NCBI GenBank assembly: GCA_964058845.1
Contig: CAXKVR010000518.1
Span: forward strand, 1 to 25,255
Length of the DNA: 25,255 nucleotides
Direction: 5' to 3'
DNA from: Carex sylvatica
Lineage: Eukaryota; Streptophyta; Magnoliopsida; Poales; Cyperaceae
A program made the translations under genes and the position numbers. Below are positions 1-10,178 of this stretch, piece by piece (position 1 is the stretch's first letter; every line of letters begins with the position of its first letter). The notes beneath the pieces are model-generated. The model saw only the letters and a program-made list of their open reading frames with translations, did no database searches and was not told the DNA's origin.

Positions 1-115
1 AAAGAAACCCATTTGCTCTATACGCCAGTTTTATTTCACTCTTCCTCTCAGTCTCGTCGTCCCCTCTCCTCTTTCGCGCGAGCAAACTCTCCGCCGGCTC
101 TCTCCTCACCGGAGT
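1..115 (+). repeat. Left arm of a 3.5-kb-spaced imperfect inverted repeat
   Basis: This is a C/T-rich, relatively GC-rich segment at the window edge that looks like a plant promoter or 5' UTR. Its first ~45 bases align, with a few differences, to the reverse complement of 3493-3538; the core ACGCCAGTTTTATTT is identical in both. Similarity continues more weakly through a CTCTTCCTCTCAG-like stretch and a CTCCGCCGGCTCTC-like stretch. The arm probably extends beyond base 1, so its true end is unseen. It could be an inverted duplication of a promoter/first exon or the long terminal repeat of a Mutator-like element. No gene is called here: the reading frame at 13-210 is low-complexity Ser/Pro/Leu. 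Confidence 0.5.
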
Positions 116-992
116 CTCTTTCTCAGTGCGGTCCTCTGACAGATCCTCTCTTTCGCGCCATCTCTCCATCGCTCCTGTCGCAGCTTCTTCGAATTTGTTA
201 CATGGGTTAGGCATTGGGTGACTCCCCCTCTCGCTTGGCTGAGGCTTTGCGTGAAATTTTTGGTCAACTGGTAAATTAAACTCATTTGTTCATTATTCAT
301 TTTCTTTATGCACAAGTTTGTACATGCTAATTTGGGGGTATATAAGAGATATTCGAAAAAGAAAAAAAAATGGAATTGTGCATGCACAAGAAAATACCAT
401 AAATGCAGAAAATCAGGATCAGATCTTTCAGACATACTAAATTTTAAAGTATGATAATGTTTAATATTTTCAATATATCCAATATATATGGTGATTGTTT
501 GTCTGTTACAGAAATTAAATGTTCCCCAAATCTGTTTATCAAAAAATAGCTTGTCTTGCAGTCTTTTTCATGTGCATACCAACGGACATAGCAGTAGGTT
601 ATGTTTATGGTGGTAAAATAAGTTCATTTGTGATAGATTTTATTTTCCTTTATCTTTCTTTTTTGGCTTTTGTCTGATTTTTCTTTCTCTGAAAATTCAG
701 AAGAAGTTGTCAGTATTGAACTTGGACCAAGGTGCAAAAACAAAAAGATCTCAAATTCAATTCTATTTCAAATTTTAGAACAGATGTAAATTTTGGTGAC
801 AAATATGTGTACATTTTGGTAACAAATCTAGAGAAACTGTTATGCTAGAATGAGTACAAATCTGTATAGATTTTGGTGACCGGTAGCATAATATTTTGTG
901 TGTGATAACAACAATTATGCAACTCTTGCAATTTATATTAATCTGAGTTTGCAATTTTACTTTTTGTTGAATTGTTTCTTGAGTATTTGTCA

Positions 993-1546
993 GTGTACCA
1001 TGATTCTAAAATGAAATAAGGCACTTCATGATTTTTAGTGGATTAACTGATAATATAAGAATACTTTTTTTTTTTTTTTTAGAACCAGGTAGCAGCTACC
1101 AGGATAATATAAGAATAGTCAAATTTGATTAAACAATCATTAGAAAAGTTGAAAAATACAACAGCAACAAAAATGTCAAATTTGATTAAACAATCATTTA
1201 GTTACAGTTGGACTTACACTTATAATATTTTGAGAAACCCTCTGATTTTCTTCTATTTGCTAATTAGTTATGCTCTATTACTTAATGAATAAACACATTT
1301 ATCAGGGTCTGCTTGTAATTTGCACATTCCTCCTGTCAGTTTTTGTGCAAAACTAAAGGGAAATCTGTTGTGTTCTTGTATGATGGTGCTGATTCTATAA
1401 ATCAGTTTTTGATAATATGTTGTTAATTTTAAGGGTTAATTTCTCATGTACTAGTATGTTGTTATGGTTTTGATTTATTTGTATAATTATGGCGTACTAT
1501 CTCAAATGTGCATTTTTTTTTGTGTACCATGATTCCAAAATGAAAT
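993..1546 (+). repeat. 25-bp direct repeat pair, 529 bp apart
   Basis: The 25-bp word beginning GTGTACCATGATTC occurs at 993-1017 and again at 1522-1546, with one mismatch (TCTAAAA versus TCCAAAA). Flanking bases are not obviously similar. Confidence 0.6.
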
Positions 1547-2119
1547 GTTCAATTTCACACCACTGGGCTACTATACTGGACGGTACCGGCATGTTACAGT
1601 ACCATCTGATACAATATGAGGTGGACGCAAGCATGTGTCAGAGAAAGGAATCATCACTGGTAAAAAAAATATTTTACAAAGGTGGAAAATAACTATACCA
1701 TACTGGTATGAGTTATTACTGGTACAAATTGGAAGTCACATGGAGTTACTGACAAGGCACAAGTCGCCAAATTGAGCAATGAAGGAACGTTATTTTGTTT
1801 TTCATCTTTTGGGGCTGTTTTCCCATCTTTTTTTTCTTTTTTTTTTCTAAATTCTACTTTTTCAAAGTTTTCAAATTTTAAGCTCAACTGTCTTGAGCAT
1901 ATTTTATTTTTATTTTGGTAGCTTGTGGATACAATTTATGTACCGCAATCATTAATGAAATATGGAAATAACCATTATATTTTCTCAAAAATCCTATATA
2001 TATTATTGGAACCACCAAGCAGTATACTAAATAACATTATACTTCCTAAAGTACAAGCATTAGAACAGTTGAAAATTAGAAATAACAAAAAAGAATGTCA
2101 AATTTGATCAAACAATCGT
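1118..2119 (+). repeat. Three copies of a GTCAAATTTGAT-AAACAATC word
   Basis: Copies lie at 1118-1140, 1175-1197 and 2097-2119 (the last with two substitutions). The second and third copies share a longer block: 1138-1215 and 2059-2135 both read roughly TTAGAA-AGTTGAAAA, then CAA-rich sequence, then the shared word, then a TTAGACTT/TGGACTT stretch. This suggests an old local duplication or two remnants of one element. The word GATAATATAAGAATA also occurs twice, near 1049 and 1103. Confidence 0.55.
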
Positions 2120-2174
2120 TTGGTTGGAATTAGACTTGTGGTTGAAAGCTCACAAGCATTATCATTTTTTCATG

Positions 2175-2318
2175 AACACCTTTAACACTTATTCCAAACA
2201 TTTATTCTTAAACATTTACACAAATATTCTCTAATAACTAGCACAAGTATTTAGTTACACTCAAGTATTCTCTAAGTGCTCTTTCCATTAACACCTTTAA
2301 CACTTATTCCAAACATTT
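2175..2318 (+). repeat. Perfect 29-bp direct repeat with 115-bp period
   Basis: The sequence starting AACACCTTTAACACTTATTC is present identically at 2175-2203 and 2290-2318. Between the copies are related short words (TATTCTCTAA, ATATTCTC), so this looks like a small degenerate tandem duplication. Confidence 0.65.
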
Positions 2319-3409
2319 TCATATGCTCTTTTTAACACAATATTCTCAATTCTTTAAGCAATGCTCCATCTCTGAGTTTCAGCTGCATATCTCCATCTCA
2401 ACTGTCAGATAAAATTATAAAATATTAGTCAACTAATTTAGCACTAAAATTGAACAAAAAAGTTGTTTGAAATAACAGTGAATAAAAGAAAGCTTTGTAT
2501 TGATTGAATATATCATTTACACGAATTGCACTGATTGAATATAAAATATTATCCAAAAAGATTAATACTGGTGCATTATAAATGTGAAAGAAGAAATAAG
2601 ACTCTTCAACCAGTAACTTGGATTTCGAACCAGTAGCTAGTGACCAGTATCTTGCTACTTCGCTACTGACATCAATAGAACCACAATGCTGATAAAGTGT
2701 TAAGTGAAGAGACAAAAATATCAATTGTTGATTTACTTAACTAGAAACTTAATTTTAAAAATACAATAATCAATGGACATAAATAGCAATGATAATGCAA
2801 ACTGTCAAACTCGATTATAATTTGTTTATCCAGGGTGAGAACCAAAATTTTGATGTTCAATCTTTTGTTTTTACCTCGCCATTTTGTTGCAACCAGCGGT
2901 CTCCATATTTCCCATCACTGATTGTGCTCCGATCAGAAAATACGAAACGACTTCAATTCTATGTTGCGTATTAATTGAGAAATTGATGTTCTGATCATAC
3001 CCTAATTGAACATAATCTCGTCATTGATACTATTCTGAATTGATTCAGTAACGAGTTAATTTAAATCATAAGATTTGCATCATTAGCTGTAAGGTTCTTT
3101 GAACTATCACTGATTTTATCTGGCCTTTTTTTATCAGCTAGGATTTACCTTGATGTACCTTGGCTCCTTTTCCGATTGTCTATATATAGAAAACACAAAT
3201 TGAAAATAATATTCGTACCGGCAAACCAGACTTGTAGTTCATAAGAAATATCAGAAAATTGAAGAGAAAAATGAGAGATGAGCATAAAAAATAGGTCGAT
3301 TTCTAGGTCGTGAGACACGTATCTTTGCAAGCGATAACATAACCCTGAGTCGCGCGGTGCGAAGAGAGAGAAGCGGCGCGGAATTGCAGACGAGCACGAA
3401 AGAGCCGGC

Positions 3410-3538
3410 AGAGTTGAGCGAGCACGCGTAAGAGAGTCGGCGGAGCACAGTTGCGCGTATGAGAGGAAGAAGCGACGGGCAGCATGCTGGGAGAAAGAGC
3501 AAAATAAAACTGGCGTGAAGGGGAAATGAGTTTCTTTG
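3410..3538 (-). repeat. Right arm of the 3.5-kb-spaced inverted repeat
   Basis: Read on the minus strand this is a GC-rich, C/T-rich stretch starting CAAAGAAACTCATTT, then ACGCCAGTTTTATTT, matching the arm at 1-115 in inverted orientation. Minus-strand reading frames here (within 3251-3670) are Ser/Leu/Arg-rich without recognisable domains. A divergent promoter/first exon or a terminal inverted repeat are both possible. Confidence 0.5.
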
Positions 3539-3540
3539 AT

Positions 3541-4140
3541 TTATCGGGTCCGACTGAAATAAATAAAATTCGATTAGAAAGACCGTCAATTTTCGCGATG
3601 ATTTCGTCAGGGAGATCATTTGATGATAAGATCTTTTGTGTCTAGAAATTATATAAATTATGTATAGCAATTTAAATTTGGGTGGGTATTTTTTGCTTTC
3701 TGGTTATACACTTGTACGAATCATTTTCAAATTATACTCGAATTATATCTTAATTACGAATTTTTAACCTCGCAGAACTGAACCCAAACTATTCGTTTGT
3801 CACTATGGTTCAAACAATTAAACATGATACATATACAACTATATAATTGCAAACTGAAATTTGTATTTTTTAGAATTTTATTTACTATTTTTTAGATAGT
3901 AAAAAATTAATTGATCTGAAAATTCTAAATCATAAAAAAAAAAAAATTTTGTACTTGTCTAATTTAAAAAAATGTATGATTTAATCTTTAAGTACATATT
4001 TATACGAATATCATGTTCAAAATTTCGGATCGATCTGATCCGTAGTATCATAGTCTCGCTCCTTTCAGTTTATTGGATCGTAATTCCTCAAGACCCACGA
4101 ATAATATCTGATTTACAAACACTTGACCCAAAGTGTTATG
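3541..4140. other. AT-rich intergenic stretch, nothing recognised
   Basis: No gene, RNA or clear element is visible. The stretch is very AT-rich with A and T runs near 3939 and 3967. Confidence 0.5.
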
Positions 4141-4292
4141 GGTCATACCAATAATCCATTTTCATTCTCATCAACACAACGGTCTTTCAAAATCTGAAAG
4201 ATTTCACTATTTGCAAGTTTACATTCGGCTTCACTCTCCCACGTTGACGAAAAAGAGTGAATCAAAATCGCTCTCTGAAAATGAAGGGTTCT

Positions 4293-4328
4293 ACCTAGGG
4301 ACATCCGCAACGCACCTAGGGACATCCG
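4293..4328 (+). repeat. 15-bp direct repeat, 21-bp period
   Basis: ACCTAGGGACATCCG occurs exactly at 4293-4307 and 4314-4328, separated by six bases. Confidence 0.75.
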
Positions 4329-4605
4329 TTCTTCTCTCTTAAACGATCTGAAAAGGAAATCGAGTCTGACGTTTTGAGAGTCGGCCGGTCGTTTCAAGTT
4401 TTCATCTCGTTACTTTCGTTTTCACTCTCGTTCGTCTGGTCCACTTCACTTTGCTTCATTTGAGTGGATCATTATATCTGATGAATCTGATTGTCACTCG
4501 AAGTTTCATCTCGCCCATTTGAGCATGTGCTTTCCGTCGAACGGATCTAGCCACCGCTCGTCGTTTCATCTTGCCTCACTCTAACCGAGCAAGTGCTTCT
4601 GTTCA

Positions 4606-4633
4606 AAACCCTAAACCCTAAACCCTAAACCCT
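4606..4633 (+). repeat. Four perfect AAACCCT units (interstitial telomere-like run)
   Basis: Four tandem copies of the plant telomere unit AAACCCT are present at 4606-4633. Single or double units (telo-boxes) are common in promoters and first exons of plant translation-related genes. Four perfect units are longer than a typical telo-box and could also be a repair-derived interstitial telomeric repeat. Confidence 0.85.
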
Positions 4634-4843
4634 GGTCACCGCTCTTCGATCTGCCGCAATCCTCCCGGTTCGACTGAGGGTGTTGTAAATTCGTTTCATT
4701 CCGTAGTATCTAATATAACTATATATGAATAAGGTACGTGTTGTTATGGTTGTGGTGATGATGATGAATATGTTGTCTCCTTCATCTTTTTCTCCCTCTT
4801 CCTCCTCTCCTTCTTCTCTCTTCAGATGTGACTCCTGTGAAGT

Positions 4844-5010
4844 GATTGTCCTGGTCTAGCTGATTCAGTTTTCGGGCTGGTTTGATTCAGTGACTTTTTG
4901 GTTGAGTGGTGACTGTCCTGGTCCGATTGATTCAGTTTGATTCAGTGCCTCCTCAGCTGAGTGGTTGCTGTCCTAGTCTGATTGATTCAGTTTCTGGTCC
5001 AGTTTGATTT
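4844..5010 (+). repeat. Degenerate tandem repeat, about three units
   Basis: Three successive blocks start with a (G)-TGTCCTGGTC-like word and contain TGATTCAGTTT: about 4844-4910 (67 bp), 4911-4966 (56 bp) and 4967-5010 (44 bp). Units differ by substitutions and by indels inside a TTTGATTCAGTG segment and a TGAGTGGT segment. No coding frame runs through them. Confidence 0.6.
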
Positions 5011-5654
5011 CTCTCGGGTGCACATCCTTCTAGACAGTGTTGACACGATGTAGTCACACTTGCTCGACTGCTACGGTTGCATACCAAGAGAAGATAATGA
5101 ATAGGCCCATTGACTTGCTAATTTAGTGTGAACTAAATATTTCACAACTACTGGTTTTACTTTTTCTCTTCTCTTTAATTTTTTAGCAGTGAGAGATTTT
5201 ACAAGTAGTTGAGTGTATAGGATAAGATGCTATCTTTGTATAATTATATATCTACGTTGAAATAAACTTGTAATTTGTTATGATATTTTAATACAATTGC
5301 CTAAGGACTTACAATCAAAAAAAAAAAAAAATCGCTCTTTCTTATCATTTTAAGAAGAAAATTGTTCAATAATCTTCAACGTAGTGTACAAGAGTTATGA
5401 AGTGCCGTAAAAGATAAATATTATATAGATTTGAATTCTTATAAATGCTAACATATGGTAAAACATACATGCTTACTGACATATCAAATTTCACGATTTT
5501 TTTGACAATTTTCTTCTAAGAATTAATCTCATGTCCACAATAAGACTTTGCCAAATTGTCGCCTCAGTTACAAGAGAAAGCCTTGTGTTTTACATCTGTA
5601 GTTACTCTGCTTTGATTCAAGTAGGTTTTAGCCATTTAGTTTTTTTTAAGTGGG
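5011..5654. other. AT-rich non-coding stretch
   Basis: Nothing supportable is seen beyond an A13 run at about 5318-5330 and generally AT-rich sequence. Confidence 0.45.
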
Positions 5655-5823
5655 TTATTGACGAAACTATATCCTCTGAGGTAACATAATATTTATTGGA
5701 ATTCAGACCAATCCGGGCCGAAGTAGAACAAATACAGTTGTTTTAATAATCGTGCGGATACTGATTGGCCGGTCCAGATTCGAAATATTATATTACCTTA
5801 GGTGATAAGAATTCGTTATTGAT
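5655..5823. mobile_element. Foldback/MITE-like hairpin element (~170 bp)
   Basis: The left arm (5655-5719) and the reverse complement of the right arm (5764-5823) align over about 60 bp. Shared blocks are TATTGACGAA / AATAACGAAT, CTGAGGTAACATAATATTT / CTAAGGTAATATAATATTT and AGACCAATCC / GGACCGGCC. The loop is about 45 bp. Size and structure fit a small foldback MITE. It could also form an RNA hairpin if transcribed. No target-site duplication could be fixed. Confidence 0.5.
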
Positions 5824-6270
5824 TTAATAAGGAGGCTTGCAACTTTTGTTTTGGACATATCATAATTAATAACATTCATTTGTTGGATTTATAATTTAAT
5901 TTTACAATACTAAGTAAAAAGTTCGACGCCATAAGCCACATAAATGCGTTTGTATATTATTGCATTTAGAGTTTGTTTAATACAAGATCAACGTATCAAA
6001 AAAAATCAACGGTGGGGTCAGTTAATAATAAAGTTCTAAATAGCAAGCATCGTGGAAAGACTTAAAAGAAACTATCGTGAATAACGTACTTATAGCAAAA
6101 ACTATCCTACATAGTGCTTTTTTTTTTAAATTATGTTTTATATTTCTACTAATATTAATACTATCTAAAGTCTCATAGAGTGATAAGTAACATAAAATTG
6201 ATTAAGGAATTAAAATATTCATATTGAACCAGTACAAAGTTCAAATTCTTATTCAAAATATCCTTAATAG
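5824..6270. other. AT-rich non-coding stretch, nothing recognised
   Basis: No gene, RNA or delimited element is visible. Confidence 0.45.
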
Positions 6271-6398
6271 TATCATAAACTATCTTCTTCTTTTTTCCAT
6301 TCAGATTAACCTTAACATCATGGTATAAACTATATATCTCTTTCTATTAAAAAAAACTTAAGTATCATAGCATAAAGTATCTATCTTTTTCTATTTAA
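6271..6398 (+). repeat. Three degenerate ~50-bp repeats
   Basis: Related words TATCATAAACTATCTTCTTC (6271), TGGTATAAACTATATATCTC (6321) and TAGCATAAAGTATCTATCTT (6369) recur every ~50 bp, each followed by a T-rich tail. They look like a decayed tandem repeat. Confidence 0.4.
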
Positions 6399-6477
6399 AA
6401 ATGAAAACAATCCAGACCATTTATTCTTAAAAAAAGCTTCAGTTTGAGTCTTTAAATAAAGCCTATGTGATATAACA

Positions 6478-6552
6478 TGCGCTATAGAGCGCAAAAAGCG
6501 GACCGCAATTATAACTATAGCGGCCGTACTGTAGCACGCTATTTAAAAACAC
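6478..6552. repeat. GC-rich island with short inverted repeats, probable transposon end
   Basis: Inside otherwise AT-rich DNA lies a 75-bp block with GCGCTATAGAGCGC (nearly palindromic), GCGGACCGC and TATAGCGGCC, followed by CACGCTATTTAAAA. Such CGCTATAGCGG-type palindromic words are typical of small DNA transposon termini, but the superfamily and second end were not found. Confidence 0.3.
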
Positions 6553-6732
6553 TAGTTAATAATGTCTATTAATTTTGTTCAGTTTTTAATCTTAATCAAA
6601 TGAACTCCATATTTTATATTTTTTAATGTGATAAAGTACTCCATGTACTTACTGTAATAAGAGTAACGATTAGAGATTGATTTTTAAAATTTTAAGATCG
6701 AATAATTAATGCAAAAAAAAAAAAAAATCACT

Positions 6733-6768
6733 GTCATGATATATATATATAGAGAGAAAGAGAGAGAG
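6733..6768 (+). repeat. AT/AG microsatellite
   Basis: A run of (AT)n passes into an (AG)n-like purine run directly before MITE copy A. It hides any target-site duplication at that end. Confidence 0.6.
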
Positions 6769-7087
6769 TAGAACTAGGGTGTTCTTAAGTTCACCAAGTT
6801 TCTTAGTAAACTCAAGTCTAAAACCTGTCAAATGACGAATCTGAATTGTTGAAACCCGCCTACCTTATCAGTGATGCATCTACATGTGAAAATTTTAAAC
6901 ATTCGAATTAATTTAGTATAAAGTCAATTGGTCAAAATTAAAAGGTTAATAAATTAATTTTAATGCATTTATTTTTTGAATGTTTTTTTATCTCTCAACT
7001 TTATACTAAATTAATTCAAATTTTTAAAATTTTCACATGTAGACGCATCACTCGTAAGATAAATGGATTTCAACGGTTCAGATTCAC
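6766..7087. mobile_element. MULE-type MITE copy A, right end truncated
   Basis: The left terminus GAGTAGAACTAGGGTGTTC and ~190 bp of inverted-repeat arm match the complete copy at 17978-18394. Read in reverse, the asymmetric centre also matches (GGTTAATAAATTAATTTTAA). The right arm runs through ACGCATCACTCGTAAG and CAACGGTTCAGATTC and then stops near 7087, about 95 bp short of the expected end. There it abuts the C/T-rich leader of the FRS pseudogene. The reading frames at 6963-7178 and 7011-7217 lie partly inside it and are not genes. Confidence 0.8.
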
Positions 7088-7277
7088 CCCCTCTCCTCTC
7101 GCTGTGCCAATTCTTGCACAGGTGATCGCACAGGTGATGGAGGCCTCTCTCTCTCGCCTTTTCCCAACTCCCGCATGACGTCGCCTCCACCGGTTTTCTT
7201 CCTCTTTTCCACACCACGTCGACCTAGTTTGGTTCTTTGTGCGTCGTCCTAGTTTGGTTCCTCGCGAGTGACTGACA
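7088..7277 (+). promoter_or_regulatory. C/T-rich leader of the FRS pseudogene with two small tandem duplications
   Basis: Between the truncated MITE and the first ATG lies GC-richer, C/T-rich DNA. GCACAGGTGAT is tandemly duplicated near 7116-7139. An 18-bp GTCG-CCTAGTTTGGTTC word occurs at 7218-7235 and 7243-7260. This is probably the old promoter/5' UTR; no clear TATA box is seen. Confidence 0.35.
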
Positions 7278-10178
7278 ATGCGAAAGCTTCAAGAGGAGGT
7301 GGCAGCGACAGCGGAGCGTGCGACTCAGGCTACCGGATCTCAACTCAGGTAAGGTCTCTCTCTTAAACATGTGAAATTGATTGTGTTAGTGTTTTGTGAA
7401 AAAAAAAATTTACATCGATTTTTATTTAGATAGTGTTTATGATAATATTTTGCATCAGTTTTTGCTACCAGCTATTAACTATAGTGACTTGTTAAATGTA
7501 ATTTTTAACCTAAAAGATTAATTCTAAAATAGCATGATAATTCCAAAATGGCATTGTGAAATGTGATTCATGATCTTCAATTTGTACTTAAAAATACTAA
7601 TTGTCTGATACGTATTAAAAATTGAGAACATCTTGGTTAATTGAATGTATGATTAGTTCTCTTATACTTGCAACATTTTGGAATAATTTAGCTTTGAAGG
7701 AGTTTCAACCATGAAGGCAGATTCACAACCACTACAAAATCTACAACTCGATCAGCCATCTATCTCTTCTCAGGGTTAGTATTCATTGATATTTAATTAA
7801 TTCGTCACCTATCATTTTGTTAGAGGAATTGCTTATTTTTAATTAACATAGCACTTATATTATTCTTCTTGCTAGAAATCATGTCAAATAATATTGAAGA
7901 AGGTATTTCTGATGACAGTCAATTGTTAGAATCCCAGATACCAACAATTGGAATGAAATTTGCATTAGTAAAAGAGACATATAATTTATATAATTCTTAT
8001 GTTTTACAAGTTGAATTTGGTGTGGGAAAAAAATCTTAATAGGAAGAACAAGTTCAGTGTTATTAGTATGAAACACTTTACTTGTAACAGAGAAGACAAA
8101 TCTAAAGTAAGATTACTAACTAAAGCTCTACCAAAATTTACTAAGAATGAGATTAGAATTGAATGTACTACATATATGAAAATTAATATTTGCAGTAAGG
8201 GAGTTTACACAGTAACTTCTTTTGATTCAAACCACAATCATGCCACTTCAACCCCAACCAGAGCGAGAATGTTAAAGTCGCATAGAAGAATAAGCAATGC
8301 ACAAAAGGCAATGACAGATTTGGCTGATGCTGTTGTTATTAAGTCAAAAGCAACATGCGACATTTTAACCAAACAAGCTGGAGGGCGACATAATCTTACC
8401 TTGATTCCAGACGACTACAAAAACTACTTGAGAACAAAAAGAGATAGTGCTATAGCATTAGAAGATGTTGGGGCACTAATGCAATATCTTCAAGACCGTC
8501 AAAATGAAAACCCATCTTTCGATTATGTGATTCAACTTGATAAAGATGATCAAATTATTAACATCTTTTGGACTGATGGAAGATCATTATTGGACTACGA
8601 ATATTTTGGTGATATCATTTGTTTTGATAGTACTTACAAAATAAATGACTATGGTAGACCTTTTGCTATTTTCGTAGGCGTAAACCACCATAAACAATCT
8701 ATCATATTTGGTGCCGCTTTGCGCTACGATGAGACAGCTCCTTCATTTAAGTGGTTGTTTTGCTCATTGTTTTGTGCTTTTTTGAGTAATTGTTTCAAGG
8801 TGATGTTATAAATTACTTTTATATAATTTAGTTATGTTTATGTGATTACTTCTATGATTCTATCTAATTAGTTTGACAATCTTTTAGGTAATTTTGACTG
8901 ATCAAGACTTTGTCATGAGTAAAGCAATAAAAAATGTTCTGCATGATACTACTCATCGTTTATGTGTTTGGCACATGTACTAAAATGCTGCTAAGAACTT
9001 GAGTCAAGTATTCGACGGTTCTAAATCTTTCAAGCGTGATTTCAGCCATTGTGTGTATGATTGCGAAGATGAGGAAGACTTTGTGCATGCATGGGAAGAG
9101 ATGCTTGGAAAATATAATTTGTCCAATAACAAATGGTTGGCTAATTTATTCAAAATTCGAGAAAAGTGAGCCCTTGTGTATGATTGACAAGTCTTTTGAG
9201 AATAAATAGTGTTATTAAGAGATATTTAGATAGTCAGACAAAACTACTTGAATTCTTTAATCATTGGGAGAGACTTTTAGAAGAGCGACGCCATGCGGAG
9301 TTGGTGGTAGATGTTAATGCAAGTCAAGGCAACCCTAGGGGCGGACCCAGTATAGCCCAGAGGGGGGCAGTTGACCCTCCCTGAATTTTGAAATGTAGTA
9401 GAAAAATGCAGGCCCAATCTTCTTTGCCCCCCCTCTGAAAAATTATTTGCCCCTCCTTGAGCCCAATAAGTCCAGACTTTTCTTGTCAACGCAGTTTAAG
9501 AAAAAATTATAACGGGCCAATCCTGAAATTACTTTATCGCTGCCTTCAGCTCTGCTTAAAAAAGAAAATAATGAAATGAAAATGAAATTCGCCGACTCTT
9601 CGTCTAAGCGCTCAAACCAATTTGTTGCTCTCCATTAGCGCAAAACAAAGGTGAAATTCTCTGGTGAAATTCTTTGGCTAGTCGTCGGCTCTAATTCATC
9701 TCAAATTTTTAGTCTCAATCATATCTAGGGTTTTTTTAATGTTTTGTTTGTTTCTTCCAAATATTGTGGTATTTTTTGAGATCTTAGGCGGAGAACAAAA
9801 TTTAATTGGTATTTTTTGGAGTTCTGAATGTTTTTTCCTCACTATTTGATTGTTCATTTTTTTTTTTTTGATTTGCTTGAAAAAAATTGTCACGGCTCTA
9901 TGGCTTCTCTCTGACTTCAAGTGACCAAATTGATCTATTTGTACCCGATTAGTTAATGGATTTAAATCGATAAGCTTTTAGAACCCAGTTTCTGCCCCTC
10001 CCTGGCAGAAATCCTGCGTCCACCCCTGGACAACCCTAAAGTTCCATTTTCAAAAATGCTCAAACAAGCCTCAGATATTTACACTCCAACTGTCTACAAA
10101 GAGTTTGAAGTTGAATATGGACACTTTCTTGATTGCTCAACACAAGACAATAGCCAAAGAGAGAATGTACACGAGTAG
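7278..10178 (+). pseudogene. FAR1-RELATED SEQUENCE-like pseudogene (domesticated MULE transposase), interrupted by a hAT insertion
   Basis: Exon 1 7278-7348 (CAG|GTAAGG), exon 2 7692-7774 and exon 3 from 7876 join without breaking the frame, giving an acidic N-terminus then IPTIGMKFA, the usual entry to a FAR1 domain. Just after an A7 run (8027-8033) the frame meets TAA TAG (8037-8042). A one-base shift restores FAR1-type sequence (NRKNK, FTCNRE, IECTTYM, SNHNH), then the MULE transposase core with FDSTY near 8626. An 88-bp intron (8800-8887) precedes exon 4 with ILTDQD and CVWHMY. Further damage: TAA at 8981 after WHMY, TGA at 9167 where IREKW is expected, loss of roughly 15-20 codons near 9185-9205, and a hAT element at 9336-10028. 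With the hAT removed, SQGNP joins KVPFS in frame. The product ends at TAG 10176-10178, before any SWIM zinc finger. Family identity is secure, and it is clearly non-functional as a full protein. Confidence 0.88.
9336..10028. mobile_element. 693-bp non-autonomous hAT-like element inside the FRS pseudogene
   Basis: Left end TAGGGGCGGACCCAG and the reverse complement of the right end CAGGGGTGGACGCAG form a ~15-bp terminal inverted repeat of hAT type. The flanking 8-bp duplication is GGCAACCC (9328-9335) and GACAACCC (10029-10036), one mismatch. Joining the flanks restores the FRS reading frame exactly, which independently confirms the ends. The interior has subterminal TGCCCC/GGGGCA-type words and no transposase domain, so it would need a partner element for movement. 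Confidence 0.85.

Larger units (their letters stand above)
116..3400. other. AT-rich non-coding stretch with short dispersed repeats
   Basis: I see no protein-coding gene or structural RNA. The stretch has long T and A runs (about 1065-1080, 1829-1848) and several short repeats listed separately. The short reading frames here are low-complexity and match no family I recognise. The C/T-rich start and a possible donor near 235-280 would also fit a long intron after a non-coding first exon, but this cannot be decided from the sequence. Confidence 0.5.
4143..4840. promoter_or_regulatory. C/T-rich stretch with telomere-like box; possible promoter/5' UTR remnant
   Basis: Composition shifts here to TC-rich, GC-richer sequence of the kind seen in plant 5' UTRs. 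It contains a short tandem repeat (4293-4328) and a four-unit telomere-like run (4606-4633). Similar segments recur at about 4503-4525 and 4563-4590 (GTTTCATCTCGCC / GTTTCATCTTGCC, each followed by GAGCA and GTGCTT). No downstream coding exon is recognised, so this may be the start of a decayed gene or part of a transposon. Confidence 0.3.

Noticed and set aside
1489..1692. 67-codon frame with Cys/His content
   Set aside because: It overlaps the dispersed direct repeat, has no domain and no coding context; the Cys/His spacing fits no zinc finger.
3251..3670. 139-codon minus-strand frame across the right inverted arm
   Set aside because: It is low-complexity without a recognisable domain. The left arm has no equivalent frame, so the similarity is at DNA level only.
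9184..9489. Short frames spanning the left hAT junction
   Set aside because: They are accidental read-through from the FRS pseudogene into the transposon and its complement, ended by stops in the element.
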